64,000 bases of DNA from Siphonodentalium dalli (lineage: Eukaryota > Mollusca > Scaphopoda > Gadilida > Siphonodentaliidae): the NCBI GenBank assembly GCA_032622095.1, contig CP136066.1, positions 130,975,917 through 131,039,916 on the forward strand, read 5' to 3'. A program made the translations under genes and the position numbers. Below are positions 23,677 to 34,389 of this stretch, piece by piece (position 1 is the first letter of the stretch; the number at the start of each line of letters is the position of its first letter). The notes below the pieces were generated by a model, which was not told the DNA's origin, ran no database searches, and was given only the letters and a program-made list of their open reading frames with translations.

Positions 23677-24525
23677 TTTTCTGTTTACGGTGTTTGGAAC
23701 AAATATGAATATTTTCGACAACTAAGCCCTCTCGTCCCTTTAATATAATTAATATAACATCCCTCATCCAATAATCTCCAAATTGCATATCTAATTTCAA
23801 TCATAGTTACACGTCACACCGCCCCTCATCATTTGCCAATTGTACACCCTTTTTTTGCTGCTGCTGCTGCAACTGCTCAATTTCTTTAAAAATTATTGAA
23901 AAAATGGCCCTCCCGCCCGCCGACATTTACCTCTGATTTTTTTTTCGATCATCGGTCCACACCAAAATTGAGCAAACGCCCCTATATAATATACCTATTT
24001 AAACCGACTATACACGGTGGTGTAATAGATCAACCGTTAATTTAACTGTTTAGGTAGCATATTTCCACGTATAGGTTATCACGACAAATCCATGCTGATC
24101 TGTTATTAATGAACCAAACAATTAACATGTCAACACACTCTGGACCGCCAATGCTACAGTGTATAAACGTAACGGGACAAATATGCACATTATATTGGCA
24201 GCTAACGAGAACATTCATCAACAGAAATCTGCTCACCTCTTTCAGCCGATACGATAGAAACTAAACGATTTGTTACTTTTAATTACCCGTACGTAATTAC
24301 ACTACTTGCGTGTTAATAAAGTACGACCCCATTACCACTAAAGGTGAAACATGGGATTTAGAACATTAATATTCACTCTTACATAGTTCCATATCCAAGG
24401 TTCGTCTTGTGTAATCGTATGTCAGTTGTAACGTTGTGAAACTGCAACCGAACTGAATCATTCTATGCTAAATAGTTCATGGGTGACCTGATGCATGCAT
24501 TTTAGTTTTCTTGTTGTTTAGATAA
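23677..24525 (-). repeat. Outer part of the right foldback arm
   Basis: Reverse complement of 6333-7163. Ends at about TTTTCTTGTTG; beyond 24525 the two sides differ. Confidence 0.85.
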
Positions 24526-24800
24526 TGCACAGTTGTGCTAATAATGACTCGCAAAAAATAATTACCACACCTCGGCGAGCTAACACCTCGGTGTCTTTGG
24601 TGGAGGGCATTCGTCAGGATAATACTCGAGCAACAACAATAGGTAGACGCGCAAGTGGGTTTTAAAACAAGAGATGGTCTGTCGTCCGGTGCATACCCAC
24701 TTGTGGCATACCGCCTAGTGTGGGCATATCTATAACTTATGACTGCTATACTGCTATAGACAGATGGACCCAAAAATCAGCATGTTCATATAAACAAAGA
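24526..24800. other. Spacer, nothing recognised
   Basis: Short unique sequence between the foldback element and the family A repeat. Confidence 0.4.
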
Positions 24801-24807
24801 TGAATAA

Positions 24808-27352
24808 CAATAGAACAAACAAGACAGTCAATGACTGTGGGGTCGCTCACCAGACTGCAAAGACTGATAAGACTGGGACTCTGGAGACCAAAACAGTGAG
24901 CACTTTTCATAATCACTTTAAAAGAAGTAGATTTAAACAGGATATGTGGCTAGAGAGACTTCAAGTATGTAGCTTGGTAAAAAACCACCTTGAAATTGCC
25001 AACTGTACACTACTGATCACCCCCCTCCTCCAGCTCAACAAGTCCCCTCGCGACCGGGATCCAGACTCCCAAGTCTTAGGTTGGAATTTCACAACCGACA
25101 CCTCAAACTTTCTCAATTGTTGGAAATTTCCAATCTCACAAGCGCCTTTTTCTAAAACCATTTAAACATGTTTGAAGCCCAATTATCCATGGACCCAAAA
25201 CACAATACATGTATGTCAGTACAATCAGTCAGGTGGTTCCAAGGTAGATGTTTTAATGAATTTGGTATTTCTATGATTTTATTGGACACAAAAGTGTTAA
25301 CTCCCCATAGTAAAGACTGCCATTTCTTGACAGGTTGACCTCATTTTAACAAATCTGTATCTCAGTCACTAAAGGATCTTCCTGATTCCTCCATACTATA
25401 TGTAAGCTAAATAGTCCAAAATCCCTTGAGAAGACATTTTAAGAATTACTATAGAGACATATAGTTATGTCCCTGGTCCCACCCTTTTAACCTGGTGACC
25501 CCATCTGAATAAATTTGAATCCCAGACACCAAAGAACCCTTCATACATATCATAAATATCAGTCAAATAGACCTGATGGTCCTTGTGAAGGAAGCATATT
25601 AAGAGGGAAACTGTCCTTCGCTTGGCCCCTATTTGACCAGGTGACCCCATTAAAAAAATCTGAATTGCAGTCAAGGAAGAACATTCCATTCTATATAAGC
25701 CAACTAGTTCTTGCAAACATATTTTAAGAATTACTATGTAGTGAAATAGTTAAGTCTCTTGCTCTGCCCTTATTTGACTTTGTGATCCCATTTTCACAAA
25801 TCTGATAAGGATAAAAATTAAGTTCCCCAGTTGAAGTTGGTGATATTCACCCATTGGGCACCTCATTTATGAATTTTATCTTCTGCAAATTAGGGGATAT
25901 AGAAACTTCCTAGAAGGGAAATTTAACTAACAACAATGTAAATTTGATACTATAGATACTTCCCAGAAGATGAGGCCTAAGCAGAATGAGATCTTGAGAC
26001 TCTAGATACTTCCCAGAATATGAGGCCTAAGCGGAATAAGGTTCTCAGATGGTGTATTTGGTTATGCTAGCCTGCTGCGTAGGATAGCGTCACTAAATTC
26101 ACCCTCTGGGAACCTCATTCTACAAATGCCAGGCACTCTTTGAGAAAATGAAATTAATCTGATTTTAATGACCACTGAGTGATAATATAAACAACAAGGG
26201 TGCTTCATTGATAACACCATTAATCTCATTTAAATTATGGATGACATGAATACACTCCCTGGGGGCTCTGTCTAAGGCTGCAGAAGCTCTCTTTATCTCT
26301 CTATCTGCCTTGCCATGTGTCATGTCTATCAGTTCATAGGAGAGTTGCCTTGTAATGGGAATTTAAATAAATATACTTTATTTACCTGTGAGTTAGGATA
26401 TGAGATAGGGTGGAATGCTGTTGGTTGGGGTGGGGTTCTGGGTCATGTGGGGGTGATATTTTTTTGTTTGTATGTTAAATTGATCAGGGAGTTCCTGAAT
26501 TTTTTATTATTTTTTGGGGAATTATGGCCCTGGCTCCACCACTATTTGACCCAGTGACCCCATTTGAACAAATCTGAACCCCAGTCAGTCAATGACCCCA
26601 CATACCAAATATAAACTAAATCGGCTTAATGGTTATTGACAAGAAGTCGTTATAAGAATTACCAAGGAGGAATATAGTTATGGCCCTGGATTCGCAACTG
26701 TTTGACACAGTGACCTCATTTGAACAAATATTAATGACAGTCACCTAGGGAACATCCACCCCAAATATGATCAAAATGCAAAAATGTAATTTTTTTGTTT
26801 TTAGAGTTATGTCCCTGGCTCTGCCCCTAATTGACCCAGTGACCCAATTTGAATAAATCTGATTCCCAGTCACCCAAGGTCCCTCAGTACCAAATATAAG
26901 CTAATTCGGCCCAATATTTTTGTAGAAGAAGTCATTGTAAGAATTACTATGAGTTATGGCCCTGGTTTCTCAACTAATTGACCGGGTGACCTCATTTGAA
27001 CAAATCTGAACACCAGTCACCCAAGGACCCTCCATACCAAATATTAGCTAAATCGGCACAATGGTTATGAACAAGAAGTTGTTGTAAGAATTACTGTGGA
27101 GGAATAGAATTATGGCCCTGGTTTCGCAACTATTTGACCCAGTGACCTCATTTGAACAAATCTGAATGAGAGTCACCTAGGGAACATCCACACCAAATAT
27201 GAACCAATTTGGTATGATGGTTTCAGAGGAGAAGATGTTTTTAAAAAAGTTGACGGACGGACAGACAGACGGACGGACGGACGGACGGACGGACGACGGA
27301 CGAGGAGTGATGACTATAGCTCCACCGGAGACTTCGTCTCAGGTGAGCTAAA
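24808..27352 (+). mobile_element. Family A dispersed element, longest copy
   Basis: The head is CAGTCAATGACTG and GGTCGCTCACCAGACTG; the tail is a (GGAC)n tract, then GGAGACTTCGTCTC and AGGTGAGCTAAAA. The core is about 140-165-base tandem units, each with TATGGCCCTGG, TTTGAC.CAGTGACC and AACAAATCTGAA. At least five clear units lie at 26516-27240. Other copies with the same head or tail are at 34390, 47280, 57250, 62200 and 63747. No protein is encoded. The hairpin GGAGAC-ttc-GTCTC followed by CTAA resembles a Helitron 3' end, but this is inference; a SINE-like or other class is possible. Confidence 0.75.
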
Positions 27353-27394
27353 AACCAAAACAAAACAGTTGAATGTGCCATTAAATGTTCTCAC

Positions 27395-28410
27395 AGTGGT
27401 GAACATCCATACAAAATTTCATTGAGATCCGAGCATTACTGTTCAAGTTATGACCTGAACAGACATCGGATGGACCAAACAGCCAACATTTCCAGATAAA
27501 CAAAGATGAATAACTCTAGAATGGAAAAGCCAAACAAAACAATGGAACCCTCTATTGAATGTCCTCATAGTAGTGAACATACATACCAAATTTCATTGAA
27601 ATCCCAGCACAACTGTTGAAGTTACGACATGAACATACGGACCAAAAAGCCAACATTTCCAGAAAAACAAAGATGTACAACTAGAATGGAAAATCCGAAC
27701 AAAACGATGGAACGCTCTATTTAATGTCCTCATAGTAGTGAACATCCATACAAAATTTCATTGAGATCCCAGCACAACTGTTAAAGTTATGACATGAACA
27801 GACACCAGAATGACAAAAAAGCCAACATTTCCAGATAAACAAAGATGAATAACTCTAGAATGGAAAATCCGAACAGAACGATGGAACCCTCTATTTAATG
27901 TCCTCATAGTAGTGAACATCCATACCACATTTCATTGAGATCCCAGTACAACTGTTGAAGTTATGACATGAACAGTCACCAGACTGACCAAAAAGCCATC
28001 ATTTCCAGATAAACAAAGATGAATAAATCTAGAATGGAAAATCCGAACAAAACGACGGAACCCTCTATTTAATGTCCTCACAGTAATGAACATCCATACC
28101 AAATTTAATTGAGATCCCAGTATAACTGTTGAAGTTATGACATGAATAGACACCAGACTGACCACCAAAAAGCCAACATTTCCAGATAAACAAAGATGAA
28201 TAACTCTAGAATGGAAAATCCGAACAAAACGATGGAAACCCTCTTTTTAATATCCTCATAGTAGTGAACTTTCATTCCTAATTTCATTGAGATCCGAGCA
28301 CTACTGTTCAAGTTATGACATGAACAAACATCGGACGAACGCACGGACGGACAAACGCACGGACGCACAGGTGCAAAACAGTATACCCCTTTTTTTTTAA
28401 AGGGGGTAAA
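27395..28410 (+). repeat. Six tandem copies of a 170-177-bp unit with a GGAC-rich tail
   Basis: The word GTGAACATCCATACCAAATT recurs at about 27400, 27570, 27740, 27912, 28090 and 28265. Each unit also has CCAACATTTCCAGATAAACA and AACTCTAGAATGGAAAA. The array ends in ACGCACGGACGGACAAACGC and AAAGGGGGTAAAA. Short minus-strand frames across it are repeat artefacts. Confidence 0.9.
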
Positions 28411-28563
28411 ATAACTGACCCATAAAACATACTTGAGTTATCGCTTCGGATAGCACGTGTGTACAGACAGACGGACGACTGAGGTTTGATCCGGGCGTCA
28501 GTATTATGTATATCATACACGGCATGGGTATAGACATAAACAACGGTCCTATCTGAGTCGGGG

Positions 28564-28755
28564 ATGATTTATCAATCATTATATTTTGTGGCACTCCAAC
28601 TCAAACTCGTGAATAGTTACCCTCTAGATGGTCCCCCGTTAATTTCTGTAGCTGGTGGACAGAATGGGATGAATCTGTGTGACGGGTTCAGCAGAAAGGG
28701 TGGTTGTATGAGCGGCAATGGACAATATGTGACCGCATGGATTCAGGAATAAATT
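28564..28755 (+). other. Possible short coding exon, unrecognised
   Basis: The frame ends in a compact Gly/Cys-bearing stretch (GQNGMNLCDGFSRKGG, then CMSGNGQYV) and a TAA. An acceptor-like TTTCTGTAG lies directly before CTGGTGGACAG. It reads more like protein than its surroundings, but I recognise no family and no partner exon. Confidence 0.2.
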
Positions 28756-28759
28756 GTAG

Positions 28760-29930
28760 ACAGCATGCACGTTTTATTACATAATTACAGATGTAATGAG
28801 ATAGATTATATGTTAACTTAAATTGAATAATGATCCGGAAATGTTATTATCACAGTAATACCAACGTATCCGGAGATGTGAACATGACATTAATATAAAC
28901 AAGGCTCAGCAATAAATATGACAACTCAGCAGCAATAAAATAGAACTCTTCGAGTATTGAAAAGCGGAACAGAGATATCTTACATTGTGATCAGGTGGTT
29001 TAGCTTACGTGTGCTCCAATAAACGCTTTACATATGGTATAGTCGCAACATATACCTCTATGCCGGGGGGGGGGGGGGGTCTATAGATACATTCCAGGCA
29101 CATGGACGGTGGGGCGGGGGTCAGAAATGTGTTATGTTGGAATTATATCACTTAGTTTTGTACTGTGCTTACCTGTTGGCCACGCGTTGATTATATTATA
29201 CCGGTACATGTAACCCAGCTGTGTAGCTATTGCGTTGGCTGATTTTTAAAGCTAGCTACTTCAAGCAACAATTAATATAATTTCATTTCAGAGCCACGGG
29301 TATCAACTCATATTATGAGCATATATTCCACTTCCGTACTATTACATGTACTTCAGGCAGTGGCTATCAAGATCTTATTCTATATTATTAGTTGTACTAG
29401 TCGATATTCAAGCCAATAAGCATGTACCATCAGTCATTTGTATGGCTACAACATAAACCCATTTGAATGATATAATATTGCCCGTAACATTTTACATCGG
29501 TCACTGGTTACTTCCAAAACCATTTTATTTTGTATATAATGATAGACCACACATAAGCAACCAAACAATCACTGACATACTGCCCAGGCCATTATGATAA
29601 CACATTGAGTGCATATGTCAACAAAATTGTACTAACTTACTAAATATATGGCTGGCAAGAACCAGGGGAAAATTACACAGATAGTTTGTGGGGAGGCGGG
29701 TGGTATATTAGCGGAAATTATTTGTGCCTGCAATTTTGTTCAAGACCCTTCCCTGTTCTAACCAAAAATATTTTGGAAGAATGGACTGTATCAGTGAAAT
29801 GACAGCATTAACACCTGTCAGACATCTTCGGAAAATGACGATATAGTACAACAAAAAATAAGGTTTGAATTTTATCTCGAAATTTGAATAGTCGACCAGT
29901 GTCATTTTTTCAGAAGAAGTCTGGTATTGA
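28760..29930. other. No recognised gene
   Basis: Single-copy AT-rich DNA with a G homopolymer at about 29066-29079. No exon or repeat recognised. Confidence 0.4.
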
Positions 29931-29933
29931 TTG

Positions 29934-30065
29934 ATTGGTTGGGGTTTAACGTCGTTTTAGCAACAAAGCCATATCACGACGAGAAGAAACAGATAATCAA
30001 ACGAGAGGCCGATCACGATCGGCAGATGTTTAACCCATACCTTGGCGATAACGATTAGCTATTTT
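29934..30065 (+). repeat. Dispersed repeat with GCCGATCACGATCGGC core
   Basis: Starts TTGATTGATTGGTTGGGGTT and holds the near-palindromic core at 30008-30023, then CAGATGTTTAACCCA and CTTGGCGATA. The same core plus flank is at 55521, 61049 and 62499, with a decayed version near 52793. Confidence 0.75.
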
Positions 30066-30104
30066 CATAAAATACTTACACCAACCTTTTCAAAATTCAC
30101 ACCT

Positions 30105-30410
30105 TACTATTAAAGCTACTCGATCTAATTAAGCACCCCTCAGTTACTATTTATTTGGCTTCGGGGGTAAAAAATATTTTCAAATCGAGGAACCCATTCC
30201 TCAAAGCTCAGAGTAAGCAGATATCAATTTTTAAAATCTATTATCTTTAACCACCTGGAATATTTAGTGGCCATATAAGTCGATGAAGATGGATAACTCT
30301 AAAATCAAGTGGCTTTTTTGTGTCAGATATATGACAAAGCAGCAAAATTTCATTGTACAAAATGTTGATAAATAACAGATTTTGGGCAATTTTATACTAT
30401 AGTGGACTGT
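30105..30410 (+). repeat. Decayed copy of the TTAA-flanked MITE
   Basis: Resembles 30645-30790 (GGGGGTAAAAAATATTTT.AAATCGAGGAACCCAT...CAAAGCTCAGA) with many changes. The right end is not clear. Confidence 0.55.
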
Positions 30411-30644
30411 GGTTAGCATTTTTTTGGGCAATTAATCGATTCTGATAACAGAAGCGGAAGTGGCATAAGACTTATTGGGCACCTTCCATATGAACATGGA
30501 TATGGCATTTGATTCCAACCTATTAAGTCAGTTGAAAATAGATATATAGTCTTATAGAGCTCAGTCCATAGTCAGGCAGAAGAACCATACATAACAGTTG
30601 AAATTTAGTAAAATATGATTGATAATGATTGGATATAACATACT

Positions 30645-31132
30645 TTAAAGGTACTCAATCCGATAAAACTCCTATCAATTACTATTTCAATGACTTTGGG
30701 GGTCAAAAATATTTTATTCGAGTCGAGGAAGCCACCCATCAAAGCTCAGATTTTTTAGATATCGATTTTAGAAATCTATTATTTTTCTTTATCGGGAATA
30801 CATTCTGGCCCAGATCACAGTCAAAATTGCGTTATTATTACCACTTGATTTTAGAGTTATCCATCCTTGTCTGTTTGAATAGTGTTTTGGTGTACACATC
30901 TCGAGCATATTACGAAGTTGAAGGCAATTATTAGTACTCATCTCGAGAAAATAACAAATTTCAAAAATCAATATCTAATAACTCTGAGCTTTGTTTGATG
31001 GGTTCCTCTACTCGAATCAAATATTTGTTACCCCCAAAGCCAAAGAAATAGTAATATAGGACCCTCTGATCGGATTGTTGTTGTTGGAATCTGTTGAGAT
31101 GGGGACCCTCTGATCGGATTGAGTACCTTTAA
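30645..31132. mobile_element. 488-bp MITE with perfect 20-bp terminal inverted repeats
   Basis: Left end TTAAAGGTACTCAATCCGAT; the right end is its exact reverse complement. TTAA at both edges suggests a TTAA-specific (piggyBac-type) target. The inverted similarity extends about 130 bases inward. Near the right end GGACCCTCTGATCGGATT is duplicated with a 28-base spacer. The 101-codon frame inside is not a gene. Confidence 0.85.
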
Positions 31133-31865
31133 TGCATAATTATGAGATAACTAGAGGTGGGATATGAGATTGAAAATATTAGATTTATTACATTGGATAG
31201 CATACTGTATGTCTATGGAATGGGTGGGTTAATTTTGTTAATATTTTAAAGCAATTAAACCAAATGACCCTCTCTATACAGGTTAGGGGTGTGTTATCAT
31301 AAACTATGACTTGAAATATAATATAATCAATGACAAATATTTGAGTTATTAAATGAGATAGCAAGGGGTTGATCTTAATCACACCAATGAACTGATCAAA
31401 ATAGTCTATAAATGCATGTATATGGATTTAGAAGCCCACACAATAAGTCAGTCTCAAGAATACAAGCAACATTATTATTATTATCCTGCACCCCAAATGC
31501 AATAGAGTGAATTTCAAAATAAGACATTTCCTCTAATGTTTTTAGAAATCCTTACTGAACCTGGCTCAAAGTGAAAGATATAATTTAATATCTGCCTATC
31601 AGATATCATGTGTCTATGGAATGGGTTAATTTTAATCCCAAAATCCATGCAAGACCAGAGAGCTATGTTGGAATTGATAAATCTTGAGAAGTCACTGTCC
31701 ACACACTATGGAAATGCAACAAACAACAGATAGCTATTAAAGTGCAGCAGTGAATATCAGATTTCATTACCGGGTATCGATAATAGAGATTATCTCTAGT
31801 CTCTCTTACTGATACCAGAGTTGTAAGCTGCTGCAGTTATATATTGTAAGCAAATCTCAAATCTG
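31133..31865. other. No recognised gene
   Basis: AT-rich single-copy DNA. Short ATGTCTATGGAATGGGTTAA words recur at 31208 and 31610 within otherwise dissimilar sequence. Confidence 0.4.
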
Positions 31866-31869
31866 TTCA

Positions 31870-32455
31870 ATTCTTAGTTAAAAGGGGCCATAATTCTGGT
31901 ATAAAAAAACAGGATCTGACCCATATTCAAACTTGATCTGTATTTTGTGTTGATAAACTCGCATACCAAATTTGGTTCTTATCAGTTGAAAAATGGTTGA
32001 TTTATCAAAATATGCAGAAATTCTATGTCAAAGGGCCATAACTCCATTAAAAAATATCGGATCAAACCCATATTCGAACTCGATCTGTATTTTGGTCCGA
32101 GAAACTTGCATACCAAATTTGATTCTGATCAGATAAAAAAAATTTGAGTTATGATAGCATGCATGAATTCTAAGTCGAAAAAGGGCCATAACTCCGTAAA
32201 AAAAGCTCGGATCGAACCCATATTCGAACTCGATCTGTATTTGGTGCTGAGAAATTCATATACAAAATTTGGTGCTGATCAGATAGAAAATATTTCAGTT
32301 AAAGCACCATGCGTAAAGTGTCTACAGACAGACAGACAGACAGACATACATACAGACAGACAGACAGACGGACGGACGGACGGACTAACGACGAGTGGTC
32401 AATCCGGACAACGACACTATGTTTACCATACTATGGTATGGGTAAACATAAAAAC
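31870..32455 (+). repeat. Family B dispersed element
   Basis: Three tandem units of about 130-140 bases (GGGCCATAACTC, ATCGGATC.AACCCATATTCG, AACTCGATCTGTATTT, CATACCAAATTTGG). Then (GACA)n/(GGAC)n at about 32325-32385, AATCCGGACAACGACACTAT, and an imperfect hairpin with a stem of about 10 bp (GTTTACCATA / TATGGGTAAAC) before AAAA. Copies with the same tail end at 55340 and 56742. Confidence 0.85.
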
Positions 32456-32809
32456 GAGTGAAGCAACTGTGAATAGAAATGACAGTGAATTAGACTGAAA
32501 TGAAACAGAAGTCTGGTAGATTAAAAAGTAAGGTCCGCATAACTGCATCGTTTACGTCAGATTGAATGTTAACTAACTGATCCGTTAGGGATGGTTTCAT
32601 AATGGTGACATAATTATTTGTGGTGGTTGATAATTATCTGGAAAACCAAACAGGCCTAATAGATGTGTGTGATGGAGAGAAGTCAATATTTGGTGACCGA
32701 ATTATTACATGTAAATCTCTGGCCATTTTCTGTTTGACGAACGCTGTTCAGTTCAGAATGAAACGGTTAAACTTATACACTTTGACACAGGGTGTTGATA
32801 TATTATGAC

Positions 32810-33185
32810 ATATTATGGACTTGTTCGGTTGCGTGAAACATATAAGTTAGTACTCAGGCGCTATGCCAACTGTGGGAATGTAGCATTCTACTAACAACGC
32901 CAAAATCTCAAAGAAATCGACCATATCACTCCATAGATATATCATCGTCTTAACTACGCATAATTGTAAATATTTACATCTCGATTCGGGACGCAACAAT
33001 CGGCAATAAACTAACGCAAATTACTTCGTCACCGAGAGTTATGGTATTTAGTTAAAATTATAAGAACTACTGTATTTGTGCTGGAAATTTGGATTAATAT
33101 TCGTAAAAATAACTACTTTGGTAAGAATATTCTCCATTTCTATTTGATCACCCAACCGGAGGGTTTCATATCACTTTAATAAGTA
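32810..33185 (+). repeat. Solitary divergent relative of the 485-bp foldback unit
   Basis: Clearly related to 11945-12350 (TATTATGGACTTGTTCGG, AAATATTTACATCTCGATTC, TTGGATTAATATTCGTAA). Identity looks well below that between the foldback arms, so this is an older member. Confidence 0.8.
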
Positions 33186-34389
33186 AAACTTTACCATGTC
33201 CAACGGATTGATTGTGACTGTGATTAAACCCGGGCTCTGTAAAATAATCTGAGCTCGAACGCACATCACGAGGAATACCATACAAAATATAATTCATGTG
33301 GAAATTATAATCACAGAGATAATGTTAACATAAAAGAAATCGCAAGAGACACACGAACGTTCATACATTTACATATACAGTGCTGGAGACTGTCTTTTGT
33401 GTATAATATAATACGACATTTTATTCGTGACTATTCATTACACGCTTGTTCTTAACCAAAAAAAACAAACAAACAAAAACAAAAACACGCACACACAGTA
33501 ACAAATGACTTGTCCCATGTCATTTTGCAAAGCCATTCCACCCATATTAGAATCGAACGACGTCGACGTCACACGCCATAAATTAGGTTCAAATCGACAA
33601 TGAAACCGGAACTTTAAATTAAAACCATCATCACACATGATGATCTAGAAAGAGCACCGAATATTTCTTCGGAAAACATCAGACATGATCAGTTACAGAT
33701 GACGGTCGGGCGTGTAATAAATCAGAAGCACACGTGTGTTACTGTCCGATAGCTTATGCCACTCATTCGATGATGAAATGATAGCACTCCAGCTTTCTGC
33801 CTCTCGTGCTATCCCTGTGTTATCACACTCGTGCCATAAACTGACGAACAGTACCACCTGGATCAATATGACATTGATCTGACAACATTTCTTACCTTCC
33901 AAAATAAACTAACATATAACGTATAAGGCTTTGTCACACACTTAATGAAGGGTGTCGCTTTGTTCATCAGTAAGAACAATGTGCATAATTATAGGGAGTT
34001 TATACATCGTAAGTGGATATTTCCGCAGTTGAATGAACATGTCGCCTGTAACGGCACATTCTACGTGACCCAACCACTCATTAAAACTTATGGCCGCAAC
34101 TTAATTCTGCATATCAATGTAAATAATATGAATGGTGAAATCGCACATACAAACAAGGGCTTGATCATGACATTTCGTCGCTCATACTGGACTTACATTT
34201 TAATAGTTTTATCTAAAATTTACTCACGATTTCAAATTATTATAACATTTAAACCTAACATAACTCATTTGTTCTGGATCTTCCAAAATGACAGAGACGG
34301 GCTGATGCTAAAGGTTCTCATCATTCTACATTGTATTGGCATCCAGTTGTAACTGCGATTCCGTGCACCTCTTCAAATTGTCGTTAGAA
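33186..34389. other. No recognised gene; one 135-codon frame of unknown standing
   Basis: A plus-strand frame at 33945-34352 starts with ATG but has no recognisable motif and an AT-driven composition, so I do not call it a gene. Confidence 0.35.

Larger units (their letters stand above)
16812..23682. mobile_element. 6.86-kb palindromic element, possibly a defective Polinton/Maverick-like element
   Basis: Flanked by TTTTCT at 16812-16817 and 23677-23682, with a single copy in the empty site of the other arm. Termini are 5' TAGTATGGGG and 3' CCCCATACTAC, an inverted pair within one base. The terminal inverted arms are about 2.0-2.1 kb (16818-18860 and 21560-23676). An inner palindrome is centred near 21030. 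Genes on the minus strand fill 19.6-20.7 kb. Known Polintons have 6-bp target duplications, long inverted termini starting with AG, and tightly packed genes; the match here is partial. No DNA polymerase B, integrase, protease, ATPase or capsid gene is visible. It may be a non-autonomous or rearranged derivative, or a different class. Confidence 0.7.
6333..24525. mobile_element. 18-kb nested foldback element
   Basis: Sequence from 6333 inward is the reverse complement of sequence from 24525 inward. The partner of the left arm jumps from 23677 to 16811, then from 16246 to 12839, and then runs to 11455. Subtracting the two insertions leaves a right arm of about 2.8 kb. Subtracting two extra 485-bp copies from the left arm (6333-10080) also gives about 2.8 kb, so the arms account for each other. 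The loop is about 10080-11455. No transposase belonging to the foldback itself is visible, and no clear target duplication was found at the outer ends. Confidence 0.85.

Noticed and set aside
23343-23708. 121-codon Lys/Phe/Trp-rich frame
   Set aside because: Same minisatellite in the right arm.
24800-25165. 121-codon frame in the head of a family A element
   Set aside because: The second copy (47275-47600) carries indels that break the frame, so the region is not under coding constraint.
29066-29079. G homopolymer (also at 59174) and C homopolymers (34588, 39450) as quadruplex sites
   Set aside because: Single uninterrupted runs prone to length error; no spaced G-tract pattern supports a specific structure.
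32151-32498. 115-codon plus-strand frame with TDRQTD repeats
   Set aside because: Lies entirely in a family B repeat and its GACA/GGAC tail.
33945-34352. 135-codon frame starting with ATG
   Set aside because: No recognisable motif, AT-driven residue use and no splice or transcript evidence; treated as chance.
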